This document shows positions 1 to 8,349 of a DNA stretch of 64,000 nt, in pieces. Every line of letters begins with the position of its first letter. Positions within the stretch are counted from its first letter, which is position 1. A model generated the notes under the pieces. It was not told where the DNA came from, did not search any database, and saw only the letters and a list, made by a program, of their open reading frames with translations. Position numbers and translations under genes: made by a program. Source of the stretch: Opitutus sp. (GTDB lineage Bacteria > Verrucomicrobiota > Verrucomicrobiia > Opitutales > Opitutaceae); assembly GCA_024998815.1 (NCBI GenBank), contig JACEUQ010000002.1:1564501-1628500 (forward strand), in the 5' to 3' direction.

Positions 1-1
1 G

Positions 2-1057
2 CAGGGCGGCACGGCGGGCTATGGGCTGCGCCGAATGCTGGTCGATCAGGCAGGGCAGCCCAAGGGAGTCTTGGCCGTGGGTGAACATAAAAGCCTGCAA
101 ACCGACCGCGTCGTTCTGGCGTTGGGGCCGGATGAAGAGGTCGCGGTGGTGCGCGGGGTGTATCGTGCCTTTTTGGACGAAAGCGTGGCGGAGCAGGAAA
201 TCGCCGACCGGCTCAATGGTCGCGGACTGAAAACCGACCTTGGACGACCGTGGACGCGGGGCACCGTGCATCAACTCCTCACCAACGAAAAATACCTAGG
301 CAACAACGTCTATCACCGGACTTCGTTTAAGCTGAAACGGAAACATGTGCAAAACCCGCCGGACATGTGGATCCGCGTTCAGGGGGCGTTTCCGGCCATC
401 GTGTCGGCCGAGGATTTCACCCGGGTGCAGGAGGTGATTATCGCCCGGGCGAAGCGCTTCAGCGACGATGAGATGTTGGACAAACTCAGGGATGTGCTGC
501 GCCAACACGGGCACATTTCAGGGGTGATCATCGACGAGCGGGAGGACTTGCCGTCGAGTGCGGCTTTTAGAAACCGCTTTGGCAGCTTGGTGAGGGCCTA
601 TCAACTGATTGGTTACGTGCCGGAAACGGATTTTAGCTTTATCGAGGTCAATCGATTCCTGCGGCAAAAACATCCGGAAGTGGTGCAAGAGGTGATCACG
701 GAATTGGCGAAGATCGGGGTGCGGGTTCAGCGTGACCCGGAGACGGAATTATTGGTGCTGGATCAGGAGCTGGTCGTGTCGCTGGTGTTGTCCCGGTGCC
801 TGCGCACGGAGGCGGGGTCGACGCGCTGGCTGGTGCGCTTCGAGGCAAGTAACCGGCCGGATATCACGGTTGTGGCCCGGATGGATGAAACGAATCAGGC
901 AATTAAAGATTACTACCTGTTCCCAGCGCTCGATCAGCTGGCGTTGCGGCTACGGTTGGCCGAGTGCAACGACGCCCTGCTCGATGCCTACCGGTTCGAT
1001 GACTTGGCTTTCTTTTACGAGATGACGGAGCGGATATCAATTGAGGAGGTAGCATGA
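2..1057 (+). CDS. Large serine recombinase, C-terminal part (cut by window edge)
   Basis: The reading frame is open from the first bases of the window, so the N-terminal catalytic resolvase domain lies upstream. The visible part begins with a GGTAGYGLRRMLVD stretch, typical of the segment just after the catalytic domain. It continues with a recombinase-type DNA-binding domain (EQEIADRLNGRGLKTDLGR, then GTVHQLLTNEKYLGN). Large serine recombinases integrate or move mobile elements. Its stop overlaps the start of the next gene by four bases (ATGA), so the three genes to 2825 form one operon. Recombinase followed by two ParB-like proteins is a recurrent mobile cassette in several phyla (general knowledge). 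Confident in the family; the element it moves is unknown. Confidence 0.88.
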   Translation, partial: QGGTAGYGLRRMLVDQAGQPKGVLAVGEHKSLQTDRVVLALGPDEEVAVVRGVYRAFLDESVAEQEIADRLNGRGLKTDLGRPWTRGTVHQLLTNEKYLGNNVYHRTSFKLKRKHVQNPPDMWIRVQGAFPAIVSAEDFTRVQEVIIARAKRFSDDEMLDKLRDVLRQHGHISGVIIDEREDLPSSAAFRNRFGSLVRAYQLIGYVPETDFSFIEVNRFLRQKHPEVVQEVITELAKIGVRVQRDPETELLVLDQELVVSLVLSRCLRTEAGSTRWLVRFEASNRPDITVVARMDETNQAIKDYYLFPALDQLALRLRLAECNDALLDAYRFDDLAFFYEMTERISIEEVA

Positions 1058-1941
1058 AGCCCGGCGACGAAAAGGAAGTCGTGATGGTGCCGGTGAAGGC
1101 GGTGCGGGTGGGTAATCCGCGTGTCCGGGACCCACGCAAGTTTGAGCTGATTGTGCAGAACATCGGTGCGGTGGGCCTCAAGAGGCCGATCACCGTGACA
1201 GAGGGGCCGACGGATGAGGCGGGGCAACCGACCTATGAGCTGGTGTGTGGTCAGGGACGGCTGGAGGCGTTCATCGCGCTGGGGCAGACGGAAATCCCCG
1301 CCTTGATAAGGACGATGACGAAAACGGACAGCTTGGTTGCGAGTCTGGTGGAGAATATCGCCCGGCGGCGCATCCGCGCAGTGGACCAAATTCGCATGAT
1401 TCAGTGGATGCAGGGTCAGGGTAATTCGGTCGCGGACATCGCGCGCAAGACCGGCCTCGCCGAGGGATATCTGAGTGGCATCATCAAACTCCTGGAAAGT
1501 GGCGAGGAGCGGGTGCTGGATGCGGTGCTACAGGGGCGCCTGCCGATCACCATTGCGGTGCCGATCGCCGGTGCCGATGACGAGGAGAGCCAACGCGTTT
1601 TGCTTGAAGCCTATGAACGCAAGGAGATGAACCAGAAAACCTTGCTCACTTTTAAGCGGTTAATGGATCAACGGAAGAGTTTTGGCCGTAGTTTTACACG
1701 AGACTCACGACAGAGAGTCCGCACTCGCACCAGTGCCGACGGACTGATTCTTGCCTATAAAAAAGAAACCCAGCGGCAACGCTTGCTGGTACGAAAGGCG
1801 CAGATCGTCGAGACGCGCCTGCTCTCGCTGACGGCGGCGTTCAAGGCGCTGCTGGCGGACGAGAATTTCTCAACTCTGTTGCGCGCGGAGGCGCTCCAGA
1901 CGCTGCCTAAATTTATGGTGGAGCGGGTTCGTCAATCATGA
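1054..1941 (+). CDS. ParB/Spo0J-like DNA-binding protein (first of pair)
   Basis: This 295-residue protein has a ParB N-terminal domain: the VCGQGRLEAFIALG segment corresponds to the CTP-binding GxRR-type box, and SLVENIARRRIRAVDQI follows it. An HTH comes next (NSVADIARKTGLAEGYLSGI). True ParB proteins load on parS sites and segregate DNA with a ParA ATPase, but no ParA gene is visible here. It overlaps both neighbours by four bases. With the recombinase and second ParB-like protein it probably acts in element maintenance or excision rather than chromosome segregation; that role is inferred. Confidence 0.8.
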   Translation: MKPGDEKEVVMVPVKAVRVGNPRVRDPRKFELIVQNIGAVGLKRPITVTEGPTDEAGQPTYELVCGQGRLEAFIALGQTEIPALIRTMTKTDSLVASLVENIARRRIRAVDQIRMIQWMQGQGNSVADIARKTGLAEGYLSGIIKLLESGEERVLDAVLQGRLPITIAVPIAGADDEESQRVLLEAYERKEMNQKTLLTFKRLMDQRKSFGRSFTRDSRQRVRTRTSADGLILAYKKETQRQRLLVRKAQIVETRLLSLTAAFKALLADENFSTLLRAEALQTLPKFMVERVRQS

Positions 1942-2825
1942 AGAGTACCGCAAAGAAAATCCTGATCGGGTTTGAAAAGCAGGCCATTGAACTGCCGTTA
2001 AGTGCGATCCTGCCGATTCGGCAAGTGAAGCCGATGGACGCCGGTTTTGGGAAATACCGCACGCTGCTCGCGTCCATTAAGGCGATTGGACTGGTTGAGC
2101 CGTTGGTGGTGTTCCCGAACCGTGCCGCGCGAGGGACTTATTTGCTGCTCGATGGGCATATGCGGCTGAAGGCGCTGCAAGAAATTGGCAAGGAAAGCGG
2201 GCTCTGCCTCGTGTCGACGACTGACGATGCATTCACCTATAACGACAAGATAAGCCGCATCGCGATCATCCAAGAGCATCGGATGATCTTGCATGCGCTC
2301 AAAGAGGGCGTGACGGAGGCGGAAATCGCCAAGGCGCTGGACATTGATGAGAGGACGGTGGGTCTGCGCAAACGGCTGCTGGTGGGCATCCACCCCGAGG
2401 TGGTGCAGATATTAAAGGACAAACCGATCACGCAGAACGCACTCACGCTGTTTAAAAAAGTGAAGCCGCTGAGGCAAATCGAGATGGCCCAGCTGATGGC
2501 CAGCGGGAACAACTACACGTATGCCTATGTGCAGGCGCTGCTGGTGGGGACGAGTCGTGACCAAATGACGCAGCCGAACGTGCCGAAAAAAGTACGAGGC
2601 CTAGCGGCGGAAGATTTGGCACGGATGGAGCGGGAAATGGAATCGCTGGGACGCGATTACCGACTTTTCGAGGATCGTTATGGGGAAAACACGCTGCACC
2701 TCGGGGCGGCCCAGCGCTATGTGCGCAGGCTTTTGGAAAACGCCAAGGTGAAGCGCTTTTTAAATCAGCGACACCCGGAGATTTTGGAGGAGCTCCAAGA
2801 ACTCGCGGCCCTCGACGCGTTATAA
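1938..2825 (+). CDS. ParB-like protein with RepB-type C-terminus (second of pair)
   Basis: This 295-residue protein is related to but distinct from its upstream partner. The ParB-like box is LLLDGHMRLKALQEIG (about residues 69-84), followed by an HTH region (TEAEIAKALDIDERTVGLRKR) and a helical C-terminal half. The C-terminal half resembles the RepB plasmid-partition family in its LFKKVKPLRQIEMAQLM segment. The gene ends the recombinase operon, and no terminator is obvious after it. Pairing a ParB N-domain protein with a RepB-C protein behind a serine recombinase is seen in other bacteria (general knowledge); the joint function is not established. Confidence 0.78.
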   Translation: MKSTAKKILIGFEKQAIELPLSAILPIRQVKPMDAGFGKYRTLLASIKAIGLVEPLVVFPNRAARGTYLLLDGHMRLKALQEIGKESGLCLVSTTDDAFTYNDKISRIAIIQEHRMILHALKEGVTEAEIAKALDIDERTVGLRKRLLVGIHPEVVQILKDKPITQNALTLFKKVKPLRQIEMAQLMASGNNYTYAYVQALLVGTSRDQMTQPNVPKKVRGLAAEDLARMEREMESLGRDYRLFEDRYGENTLHLGAAQRYVRRLLENAKVKRFLNQRHPEILEELQELAALDAL

Positions 2826-3021
2826 CACTTTCACCCGAACCACTGCGACCTGAACCGAGTTTAGCGGGCTGGCACCCGAACGCCGCAACGACCAAAGCCG
2901 CGAGGCGAATAGGGGCATGAGGCTGCAAGGCCTGGTGAAACATTGTTCTTTTGTGGTCGGGTGATTACCTCTTCTGAAACGAAAAGGCGCCGGCCGAGCG
3001 CTACGGCACGCAGGCGCGTAC

Positions 3022-3225
3022 TCAACCCGGCTGGCCGGATTCGACGTCGTAGAGCATGCGCCAGATGCGGCGCTCCACCACTTGCAGAGGCGTGGAGCCG
3101 TCAAAGGCGGGATTGGGGTGCGTCAACCAGCGGCCGACCTGCGCCGGTTCGATCACCCGGGCAGACCCGAGACTGAACTGCCGATGAATCCATGTAACGA
3201 CGCGACCCCATTTCTCGGGAGCGCC
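3022..3225 (-). pseudogene. Relic of a DUF2384 (MbcA/ParS/Xre) antitoxin
   Basis: On the minus strand a 67-codon frame ending at 3022 reads APEKWGRVVTWIHRQ, then RWLTHPNPAFDGSTPLQVVE, then RIWRMLYDVESGQPG. This is the end of a DUF2384 antitoxin domain, including the conserved PNPAFDGSTPL box. There is no start codon: a TAA lies directly upstream in frame (3226-3228) and no N-terminal HTH part is present. Such antitoxins normally pair with RES-domain toxins, and none is seen here. It is best read as a fragment left by earlier rearrangement between the recombinase cassette and the restriction operon. Confidence 0.7.
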
Positions 3226-3265
3226 TTAATGTGTGTGAAATAAACGGTGTTCGCGCTTGTAGTGC

Positions 3266-3279
3266 GGTTTAAGTAAACC
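3266..3279. promoter_or_regulatory. Inverted repeat GGTTTA-2-TAAACC before the defence operon
   Basis: A perfect six-base inverted repeat with a two-base gap sits 14 bases before the GTG start of the XRE regulator gene. Its position and symmetry suit an autoregulatory operator like the C-boxes of restriction-modification controller proteins. The link is inferred from position only. Confidence 0.45.
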
Positions 3280-3293
3280 TAAATCCCTGCGCC

Positions 3294-3941
3294 GTGAACG
3301 CTCTTGGTGATAGCATCCGTCTCCTAATGGCCCGCCGGCAATTGACCGGCGTGCAATTGGCTGTGGACATTGGCCTGAGCGAAACCTCGTTGAGTCGTAT
3401 CGTTACCGGTCACGCCAAACCCAAGCAGGTCACTCTCACTCGCTTGATGAAGCGGCTTTGCACCTCGACACACGAGGAGCAGATGATCCTGCGTGCGTTC
3501 ACCGGTCCCCTGGCTGAGGTATTGGGCGAAGAAGCTTTAAGTGCTGATGCTCGTAACCCAGGCGAGGAGCGCGAACGCGTCGAGCGGTGGCTGGAAGCTC
3601 GCACCCAGGCGATCACCTTCAAAAACGCAGTCGGCCGCGAACTCGACAAAGTCGGCGTTACCTATCGGCGCGACGCCTGCGAGGGGATCGCTTCGGTGGA
3701 CTTCCTCATTGAGGCAAAGGGCAAGCGCGTCGGCATTGAGTGTAAATTTAATGTCGGCCGGGATTTCGAGAAAACCGTCGGCATCGCCCGACGACTGCGG
3801 GAACTCTTGCGGTGTGATTTAGTGATCATCGCGGTGCCGTTTGAGGGAGAATTTGCGGCCGTTGCCGATGTCGAAGCTCCGGCGATTCGCGTGTTCACGG
3901 CGGCGGAAGCGGCTCGGCTCGTGCTGGAGGTCATTTCATGA
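3294..3941 (+). CDS. XRE-family regulator fused to a PD-(D/E)XK-like domain
   Basis: This 215-residue protein starts with GTG. Residues about 5-60 form an XRE helix-turn-helix (LMARRQLTGVQLAVDIGLSE, then SLSRIVTG). The C-terminal half carries a nuclease-fold pattern: D136 in ASVDFLIEAKGK, then E149 and K151 in VGIECKFNVG, followed by a hydrophobic strand LVIIAVP. That is the D...ExK core of PD-(D/E)XK enzymes, with Cys between Glu and Lys. It is the first gene of the restriction operon, and its stop overlaps the next ORF (ATGA). It probably controls the operon through the inverted repeat at 3266. Whether the C-domain cuts DNA or only binds a ligand is open. Confidence 0.75.
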   Translation: MNALGDSIRLLMARRQLTGVQLAVDIGLSETSLSRIVTGHAKPKQVTLTRLMKRLCTSTHEEQMILRAFTGPLAEVLGEEALSADARNPGEERERVERWLEARTQAITFKNAVGRELDKVGVTYRRDACEGIASVDFLIEAKGKRVGIECKFNVGRDFEKTVGIARRLRELLRCDLVIIAVPFEGEFAAVADVEAPAIRVFTAAEAARLVLEVIS

Positions 3942-4063
3942 GAACGAAAGGCCCCACTCGCACGCTGATTGCCCAGTGCGTCGTGAATTACGACGTAGAC
4001 ACGTGGCCATGTGCAGTATCCCGATTATCCACAAACGCTTTGCCTAATTTTTTACGCCTGTGA
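3938..4063 (+). CDS. 41-residue linker ORF coupled at both ends
   Basis: An ATG at 3938 overlaps the stop of the XRE gene (ATGA), and the TGA at 4061 overlaps the GTG start of hsdM (GTGA). The frame between them encodes 41 residues starting MRTKGPTRTLIAQC and ending NALPNFLRL. No known family is recognised; there are two cysteines and no clear membrane segment. Four-base overlaps on both sides suggest the ORF is translated and that ribosomes pass through it to reach hsdM. It could be a small protein or only a coupling leader. Confidence 0.5.
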   Translation: MRTKGPTRTLIAQCVVNYDVDTWPCAVSRLSTNALPNFLRL

Positions 4064-5736
4064 TACAAAAAGCCTCATCAGAAGAACAGCTGTTCCTCGA
4101 AGAACTCGACAAGAAGCTCTGGAATGCCGCCGACCGCCTTCGCTCGAATCTCGACGCTGCCGTTTATAAGCATGCGGTTTTGGGGCTGATCTTCCTCAAA
4201 TACGTCTCCGACGCGTTCGATATGCGACGCGGTGAGCTGCGCGCCGCGTTCGCCGATCCTCAATGCGATTACTATCTCGACCGCGCCGATTATAATTCTG
4301 AGGCCGAATACGAGGCCGCGATCAATGCCGAGTTGGAGGATCGGGACTACTTTACGGAGAAGAACGTCTTTTGGGTGCCCGCTCTCGCACGATGGAAAAC
4401 GATTCAGGACCATGCCGCCCTACCAGCCGGCACGGAGATAACGGTTAGCAACGGCAAGGAGGCGAAATACACGATCCGCTCCGTGGCCCGCCTGATTGAT
4501 GATGCGCTCGAAGAGGTGGAGAAGGAGAATCCCCGACTGAAGGGCATCATCGAGAAAAACCGGTACAGCCAACTTCAGATCGAGCCGAGCAAGTTGGTGG
4601 GCCTCATCAGCGAGGTCATATCGTCCATCCCGTTCAATCACGCCAGTCTCAACGCAAAGGACATTCTTGGCCACGTTTACGAATATTTCCTCGGTCAGTT
4701 CGCCTTGGCTGAGGGCAAAAAAGGCGGGCAATACTACACTCCGAAGAGCATCGTCTCGGTGATCGTTGAGATGCTGGAGCCATATCAGGGCAAGGTTTAT
4801 GACCCGGCGATGGGCTCAGGCGGCTTCTTCGTGCAGAGCGAGGCGTTCATCGAAAAGTATGGCGGCAAGATCGGCCAGATTTCCGTTTACGGACAGGAGT
4901 CCAACCCCACCACCTGGCGCCTTGCCGCGATGAACATGGCAATCCGCGGCATCGACTTTAACTTCGGTAAGCAGCCCGCCGACACGTTGCTCAGCGACCA
5001 GCACCCCGACCTGCGAGCCGATTTCGTGATGGCGAATCCGCCGTTTAACATCAGCGAATGGTGGGACGGGAAACTCGAAGGCGACCCGCGCTGGGTTTAC
5101 GGCGTCCCGCCCAAGGGCAATGCCAACTTCGGCTGGGTCCAGCACATGCTTTATCACCTCGCACCCCACGGCTCGATGGCCCTACTGCTCGCCAACGGCT
5201 CCATGTCCTCCAACACCAAGGGCGAGGGCGAAATCCGAAAAGCGCTCGTCGAGGCCGATCTAGTGGAGTGCATGCTATCACTCCCCGGCCAGCTTTTCAC
5301 CAACACGCAAATCCCTGCCTGTGTTTGGTTTCTCACCAAGAGCAAAAAGGCACGCGGGCAGAATCGCGACCGCACTGGCGAAATCCTTTTTATCGACGCC
5401 CGACAGCTCGGTTTCATGAAGGATCGAGTACTGCGCGACTTTGCCGCCGCAGATCTCGAAAAGATCATCGGCATCTTCCGTGCATGGAAACGAGGCAAAG
5501 GCTATGCGGACGAGGCAGGGTTTTGTAAATCCACCCTCATCGCCACGGTCGCCTCACATGATTACGTGCTCACGCCGGGGCGTTACGTAGGCGCCGAGGA
5601 AGCGGAGGCGGAGACAGAGCCGTTTGAGGAAAAGATGGCGCGGCTGGTCGTTCAACTGCGCACACAGTTCAAGGAGTCCGCAAAGTATGAACAGTTGATC
5701 GAAGCGCGGCTGAAAGGACTCGGTTATGGAGATTGA
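4060..5736 (+). CDS. hsdM: Type I restriction-modification DNA methyltransferase subunit
   Basis: HsdM adds methyl groups to adenine in the sequence recognised by HsdS. The 558-residue protein has the helical N-terminal domain (LWNAADRLRSNLDAAVYKHA) and the SAM-binding motif I DPAMGSGGFF near residue 248. The catalytic motif IV, NPPF, is near residue 326, and a typical GSMALLLANGSMSSNT segment follows. Length is normal for the family. The GTG at 4060 is chosen because it overlaps the preceding stop and places the conserved SSEEQLFLEELDKKLW start correctly. It overlaps hsdS by 11 bases. All key residues seem intact, so this system is probably functional. Confidence 0.95.
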   Translation: MIQKASSEEQLFLEELDKKLWNAADRLRSNLDAAVYKHAVLGLIFLKYVSDAFDMRRGELRAAFADPQCDYYLDRADYNSEAEYEAAINAELEDRDYFTEKNVFWVPALARWKTIQDHAALPAGTEITVSNGKEAKYTIRSVARLIDDALEEVEKENPRLKGIIEKNRYSQLQIEPSKLVGLISEVISSIPFNHASLNAKDILGHVYEYFLGQFALAEGKKGGQYYTPKSIVSVIVEMLEPYQGKVYDPAMGSGGFFVQSEAFIEKYGGKIGQISVYGQESNPTTWRLAAMNMAIRGIDFNFGKQPADTLLSDQHPDLRADFVMANPPFNISEWWDGKLEGDPRWVYGVPPKGNANFGWVQHMLYHLAPHGSMALLLANGSMSSNTKGEGEIRKALVEADLVECMLSLPGQLFTNTQIPACVWFLTKSKKARGQNRDRTGEILFIDARQLGFMKDRVLRDFAAADLEKIIGIFRAWKRGKGYADEAGFCKSTLIATVASHDYVLTPGRYVGAEEAEAETEPFEEKMARLVVQLRTQFKESAKYEQLIEARLKGLGYGD

Positions 5737-7039
5737 TACCGAGCAACACGCCGAGGAGCGGAGCTGGCTTTATCAGCCGAGTTTCCCAGAGGGCTGGACA
5801 CACGCGCCGCTCTATTCGTTGGCCAACTGGGTCAACGGCTTGGCGTTTCGCGACCTTCAGTTTTCCAAATCGGGAATGCCGGTGATCAAGATTGCCGAAA
5901 TCAAGGGAGGTATCACGGGGCAGACTAAATTTACAACACAGACTTTTGACGAAAAGGTGCGGGTGCGCTCCGGCGACATGCTTTTTTCGTGGTCGGGCCA
6001 GCCGGAAACGTCGATTGACGTCTTCCGCTGGGATGGACCGGAGGGCTGGCTCAATCAGCATGTGTTCCGGGTCACGGCGAAGGATGAGGTGCTGCCGGAA
6101 TTTCTATTCTATCTCCTGCGTTACCTTAAACCTAGCTTCATCGGGATAGCTAAGAACAAACAGACCACCGGGCTCGGCCATGTGACCAAGCGCGACCTTG
6201 AGCGCATGATCGCGGCCTATCCATCGAAAAATGAGCAACGGGAGATCGCCGCCACGCTGGGTGCCATTGACGGGCGCATCGATTCGCTTCGACGTATTAA
6301 CGCGACGTTGGAGGAGATGGCACGGGTGCTCTTCCAGAGCTGGTTTGTGGATTTTGATCCAGTGCACGCGAAGGTAGCAGGCCAAAAACTTGTGGGTCTT
6401 GATGATGCAACATCGGTTCTTTTTCCCTCAAACTTTGACAACAAGAGCGATGCCGTTGTTCCGACAGGGTGGAGAGCAACAACGCTCAAGGATGTGATTG
6501 AAATCTTTGACTCAAAAAGGATTCCACTATCAGGGAGGGAACGTGAAGCGAGGAAAGGGACTTATCCATACCACGGCGCAGCCTCAGTCATGGACCACGT
6601 CGATGACTACCTTTTCGACGGCATCTACGTGCTTATGGGTGAGGACGGCTCCGTTATCAACGTGGACGGAACAGCTGTGCTTCAATACGTCTGGGGCAAG
6701 TTTTGGGTAAACAACCATGCACATGTCCTCAGGGGGAAGAATAGTATCAGCACAGAACATCTTCTTCTGCATCTCAAAAGCTGTAACATCGCGGCTTTCG
6801 TGAACGGCGCTGTCCAGCTCAAGCTGAATCAAGGCAACTTAAATCGCATTCCGTTCATGCTCCCTTCACCGGAAATAGGTGAAGCCTTCGCAAAGAGTAT
6901 AGAACCTCTGTTCGCCAAGATCCGCGCCAACACTGACCAATCTCGCACGCTCGCCACGCTTCGTGACACCCTACTGCCCAAACTCTTTAACGGCGAGTTA
7001 AGCGTCATGCAGTTTGCCGAGGAGGCCGAACCCGCATGA
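5726..7039 (+). CDS. hsdS: Type I restriction-modification specificity subunit
   Basis: This 437-residue protein has two target-recognition domains separated by a conserved coiled segment. The first domain runs from about residue 20 and ends in NEQREIAATLGAIDGRID. The linker carries the LFQSWFVDFDPVHAKVAGQ hallmark. The second domain ends in SRTLATLRDTLLPKLFNGEL. HsdS chooses the DNA target for both HsdM and HsdR. The region coding the second recognition domain (about 6390-6900) is clearly AT-richer than the first, suggesting domain exchange. The gene overlaps hsdM by 11 bases and the FRG gene by four. Confidence 0.93.
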   Translation: MEIDTEQHAEERSWLYQPSFPEGWTHAPLYSLANWVNGLAFRDLQFSKSGMPVIKIAEIKGGITGQTKFTTQTFDEKVRVRSGDMLFSWSGQPETSIDVFRWDGPEGWLNQHVFRVTAKDEVLPEFLFYLLRYLKPSFIGIAKNKQTTGLGHVTKRDLERMIAAYPSKNEQREIAATLGAIDGRIDSLRRINATLEEMARVLFQSWFVDFDPVHAKVAGQKLVGLDDATSVLFPSNFDNKSDAVVPTGWRATTLKDVIEIFDSKRIPLSGREREARKGTYPYHGAASVMDHVDDYLFDGIYVLMGEDGSVINVDGTAVLQYVWGKFWVNNHAHVLRGKNSISTEHLLLHLKSCNIAAFVNGAVQLKLNQGNLNRIPFMLPSPEIGEAFAKSIEPLFAKIRANTDQSRTLATLRDTLLPKLFNGELSVMQFAEEAEPA

Positions 7040-8349
7040 GCAAGATAGCCCTCAGCCCGACGCTCGAAGACGAGCAACTCCCAGCCTATTTCAACAAGGG
7101 TCCATTATGGGCAAAGGAGTTACCGAATAATCGTTTTGAGGTGTTTGCCGATGCGACGAGTGGCCGAATACCCGCAACACGCATAGAAAACTGGCGAGAA
7201 TTCACCAGCCTGATCGAAGATCCGTTTTTCAATCGATCCGGTGTGCACCTCGTATATAGGGGACAGCGCCGTTATGATTGGGGGCTCACGCCGACACTCG
7301 GTCGCCTCATGGAAAATGGTATCGTCACAAAAGAACTGGCTGACGAGCAGCTCGCCAAATTTCGGCGAGCAATCCGTGGGCGTATCGAGGACCGCGCGCT
7401 TCTCGAACATGATGAGCAGAGCCAGTGCGACGAACTTTGGGCGGTGGGCCAGCATCACGGGTTGATGACCCCTCTTATTGATTGGACCTATTCACCCTAC
7501 GTGGCGTTGTTTTTCGCGTTCGCGACGCCAGATGCGCCTGGAGAGAAGAAAAACCCTTACCGGGTGGTCTATCTACTTAATAAGACCTTCGTTGATAACG
7601 ATGAGCTGTGCCCTGAAATCCGGGTTCTGGAGCCTCGGAAAGACGACCATGGCCGTTTGGTGAACCAAGCCGGATTGTTCACGTTTTCGCCCTACGACGC
7701 CACGCTTGAGAATAAGCTCGGGGATGTACTATCGGATACGGAATTCCCAGATGATGAACTTCGTACGGCCGAACGCCAGCGCGCCCCAGATGACACCGAT
7801 GACTATGCTAGCGCTGAGCCGGAAATTTTCGCTAAATATATCTGTAAGATTTATATCAAAAACGAGGATCGCGACGGCTGCCTACGCCACCTACGACGGA
7901 TGAACGTGCATCACGCCAGTCTCTTCCCCGACCTGATCGGGGCGGCGGAATACTGTAATACGCTGATCTCTGACCAAGCCGCAGACAACCGTTTCGCTAA
8001 AGCAGAACCCCCGGAAACCCTGGCCACAGCGGTGCCGACCGCTCCTGCACCCACGGTGCCAAATCCGATCGCCGTCAAGCTCGCGGATATGCTGCGCACA
8101 CCCCAAGTAGAGCCGGCACGGCTGGTTACTCTAACAGAGGAGATTGCTGGACTGCTGGACAGACGTGCTGGGGAAACCGAGGAGCAACGTGCAGAACGGC
8201 TCCGCACAGTGCTCCCGGTGACATTGCGCCGCTACGCCTATCCGGCGGACCAGCGGGAGCCAACGGTGCGGAAGCTTCTTGAGCTTTCGCAGCCGCAGGC
8301 CGGGCCTGACGCTTTTTCTGTCAGTATTAGGGAGGCATCCAATGGCTGA
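7036..8349 (+). CDS. FRG-domain protein in the restriction operon
   Basis: This 437-residue protein has an FRG domain (about residues 55-250). HLVYRGQRRYDWGLTPTLGR holds the conserved YRGQ at 74-77, and QHHGLMTPLIDWTYSPYVAL holds the GxxTPxLDWT-like core at about 140-155. FRG domains are widespread in phage-defence neighbourhoods, but their activity is poorly known. The C-terminal 170 residues are helical and unassigned, with a Pro/Ala-rich linker near 335-355. It begins inside the hsdS stop (ATGA) and ends 8 bases inside the TIR gene, so it is translated with the restriction subunits. It is likely an accessory effector or regulator; that role is inferred. Confidence 0.85.
   Translation: MSKIALSPTLEDEQLPAYFNKGPLWAKELPNNRFEVFADATSGRIPATRIENWREFTSLIEDPFFNRSGVHLVYRGQRRYDWGLTPTLGRLMENGIVTKELADEQLAKFRRAIRGRIEDRALLEHDEQSQCDELWAVGQHHGLMTPLIDWTYSPYVALFFAFATPDAPGEKKNPYRVVYLLNKTFVDNDELCPEIRVLEPRKDDHGRLVNQAGLFTFSPYDATLENKLGDVLSDTEFPDDELRTAERQRAPDDTDDYASAEPEIFAKYICKIYIKNEDRDGCLRHLRRMNVHHASLFPDLIGAAEYCNTLISDQAADNRFAKAEPPETLATAVPTAPAPTVPNPIAVKLADMLRTPQVEPARLVTLTEEIAGLLDRRAGETEEQRAERLRTVLPVTLRRYAYPADQREPTVRKLLELSQPQAGPDAFSVSIREASNG

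Noticed and set aside
8279-8341. Longer start for the TIR gene
   Set aside because: The extra 21 residues run deep into the FRG gene and lack a ribosome-binding site, while ATG 8342 has GGGAGG at the right distance.
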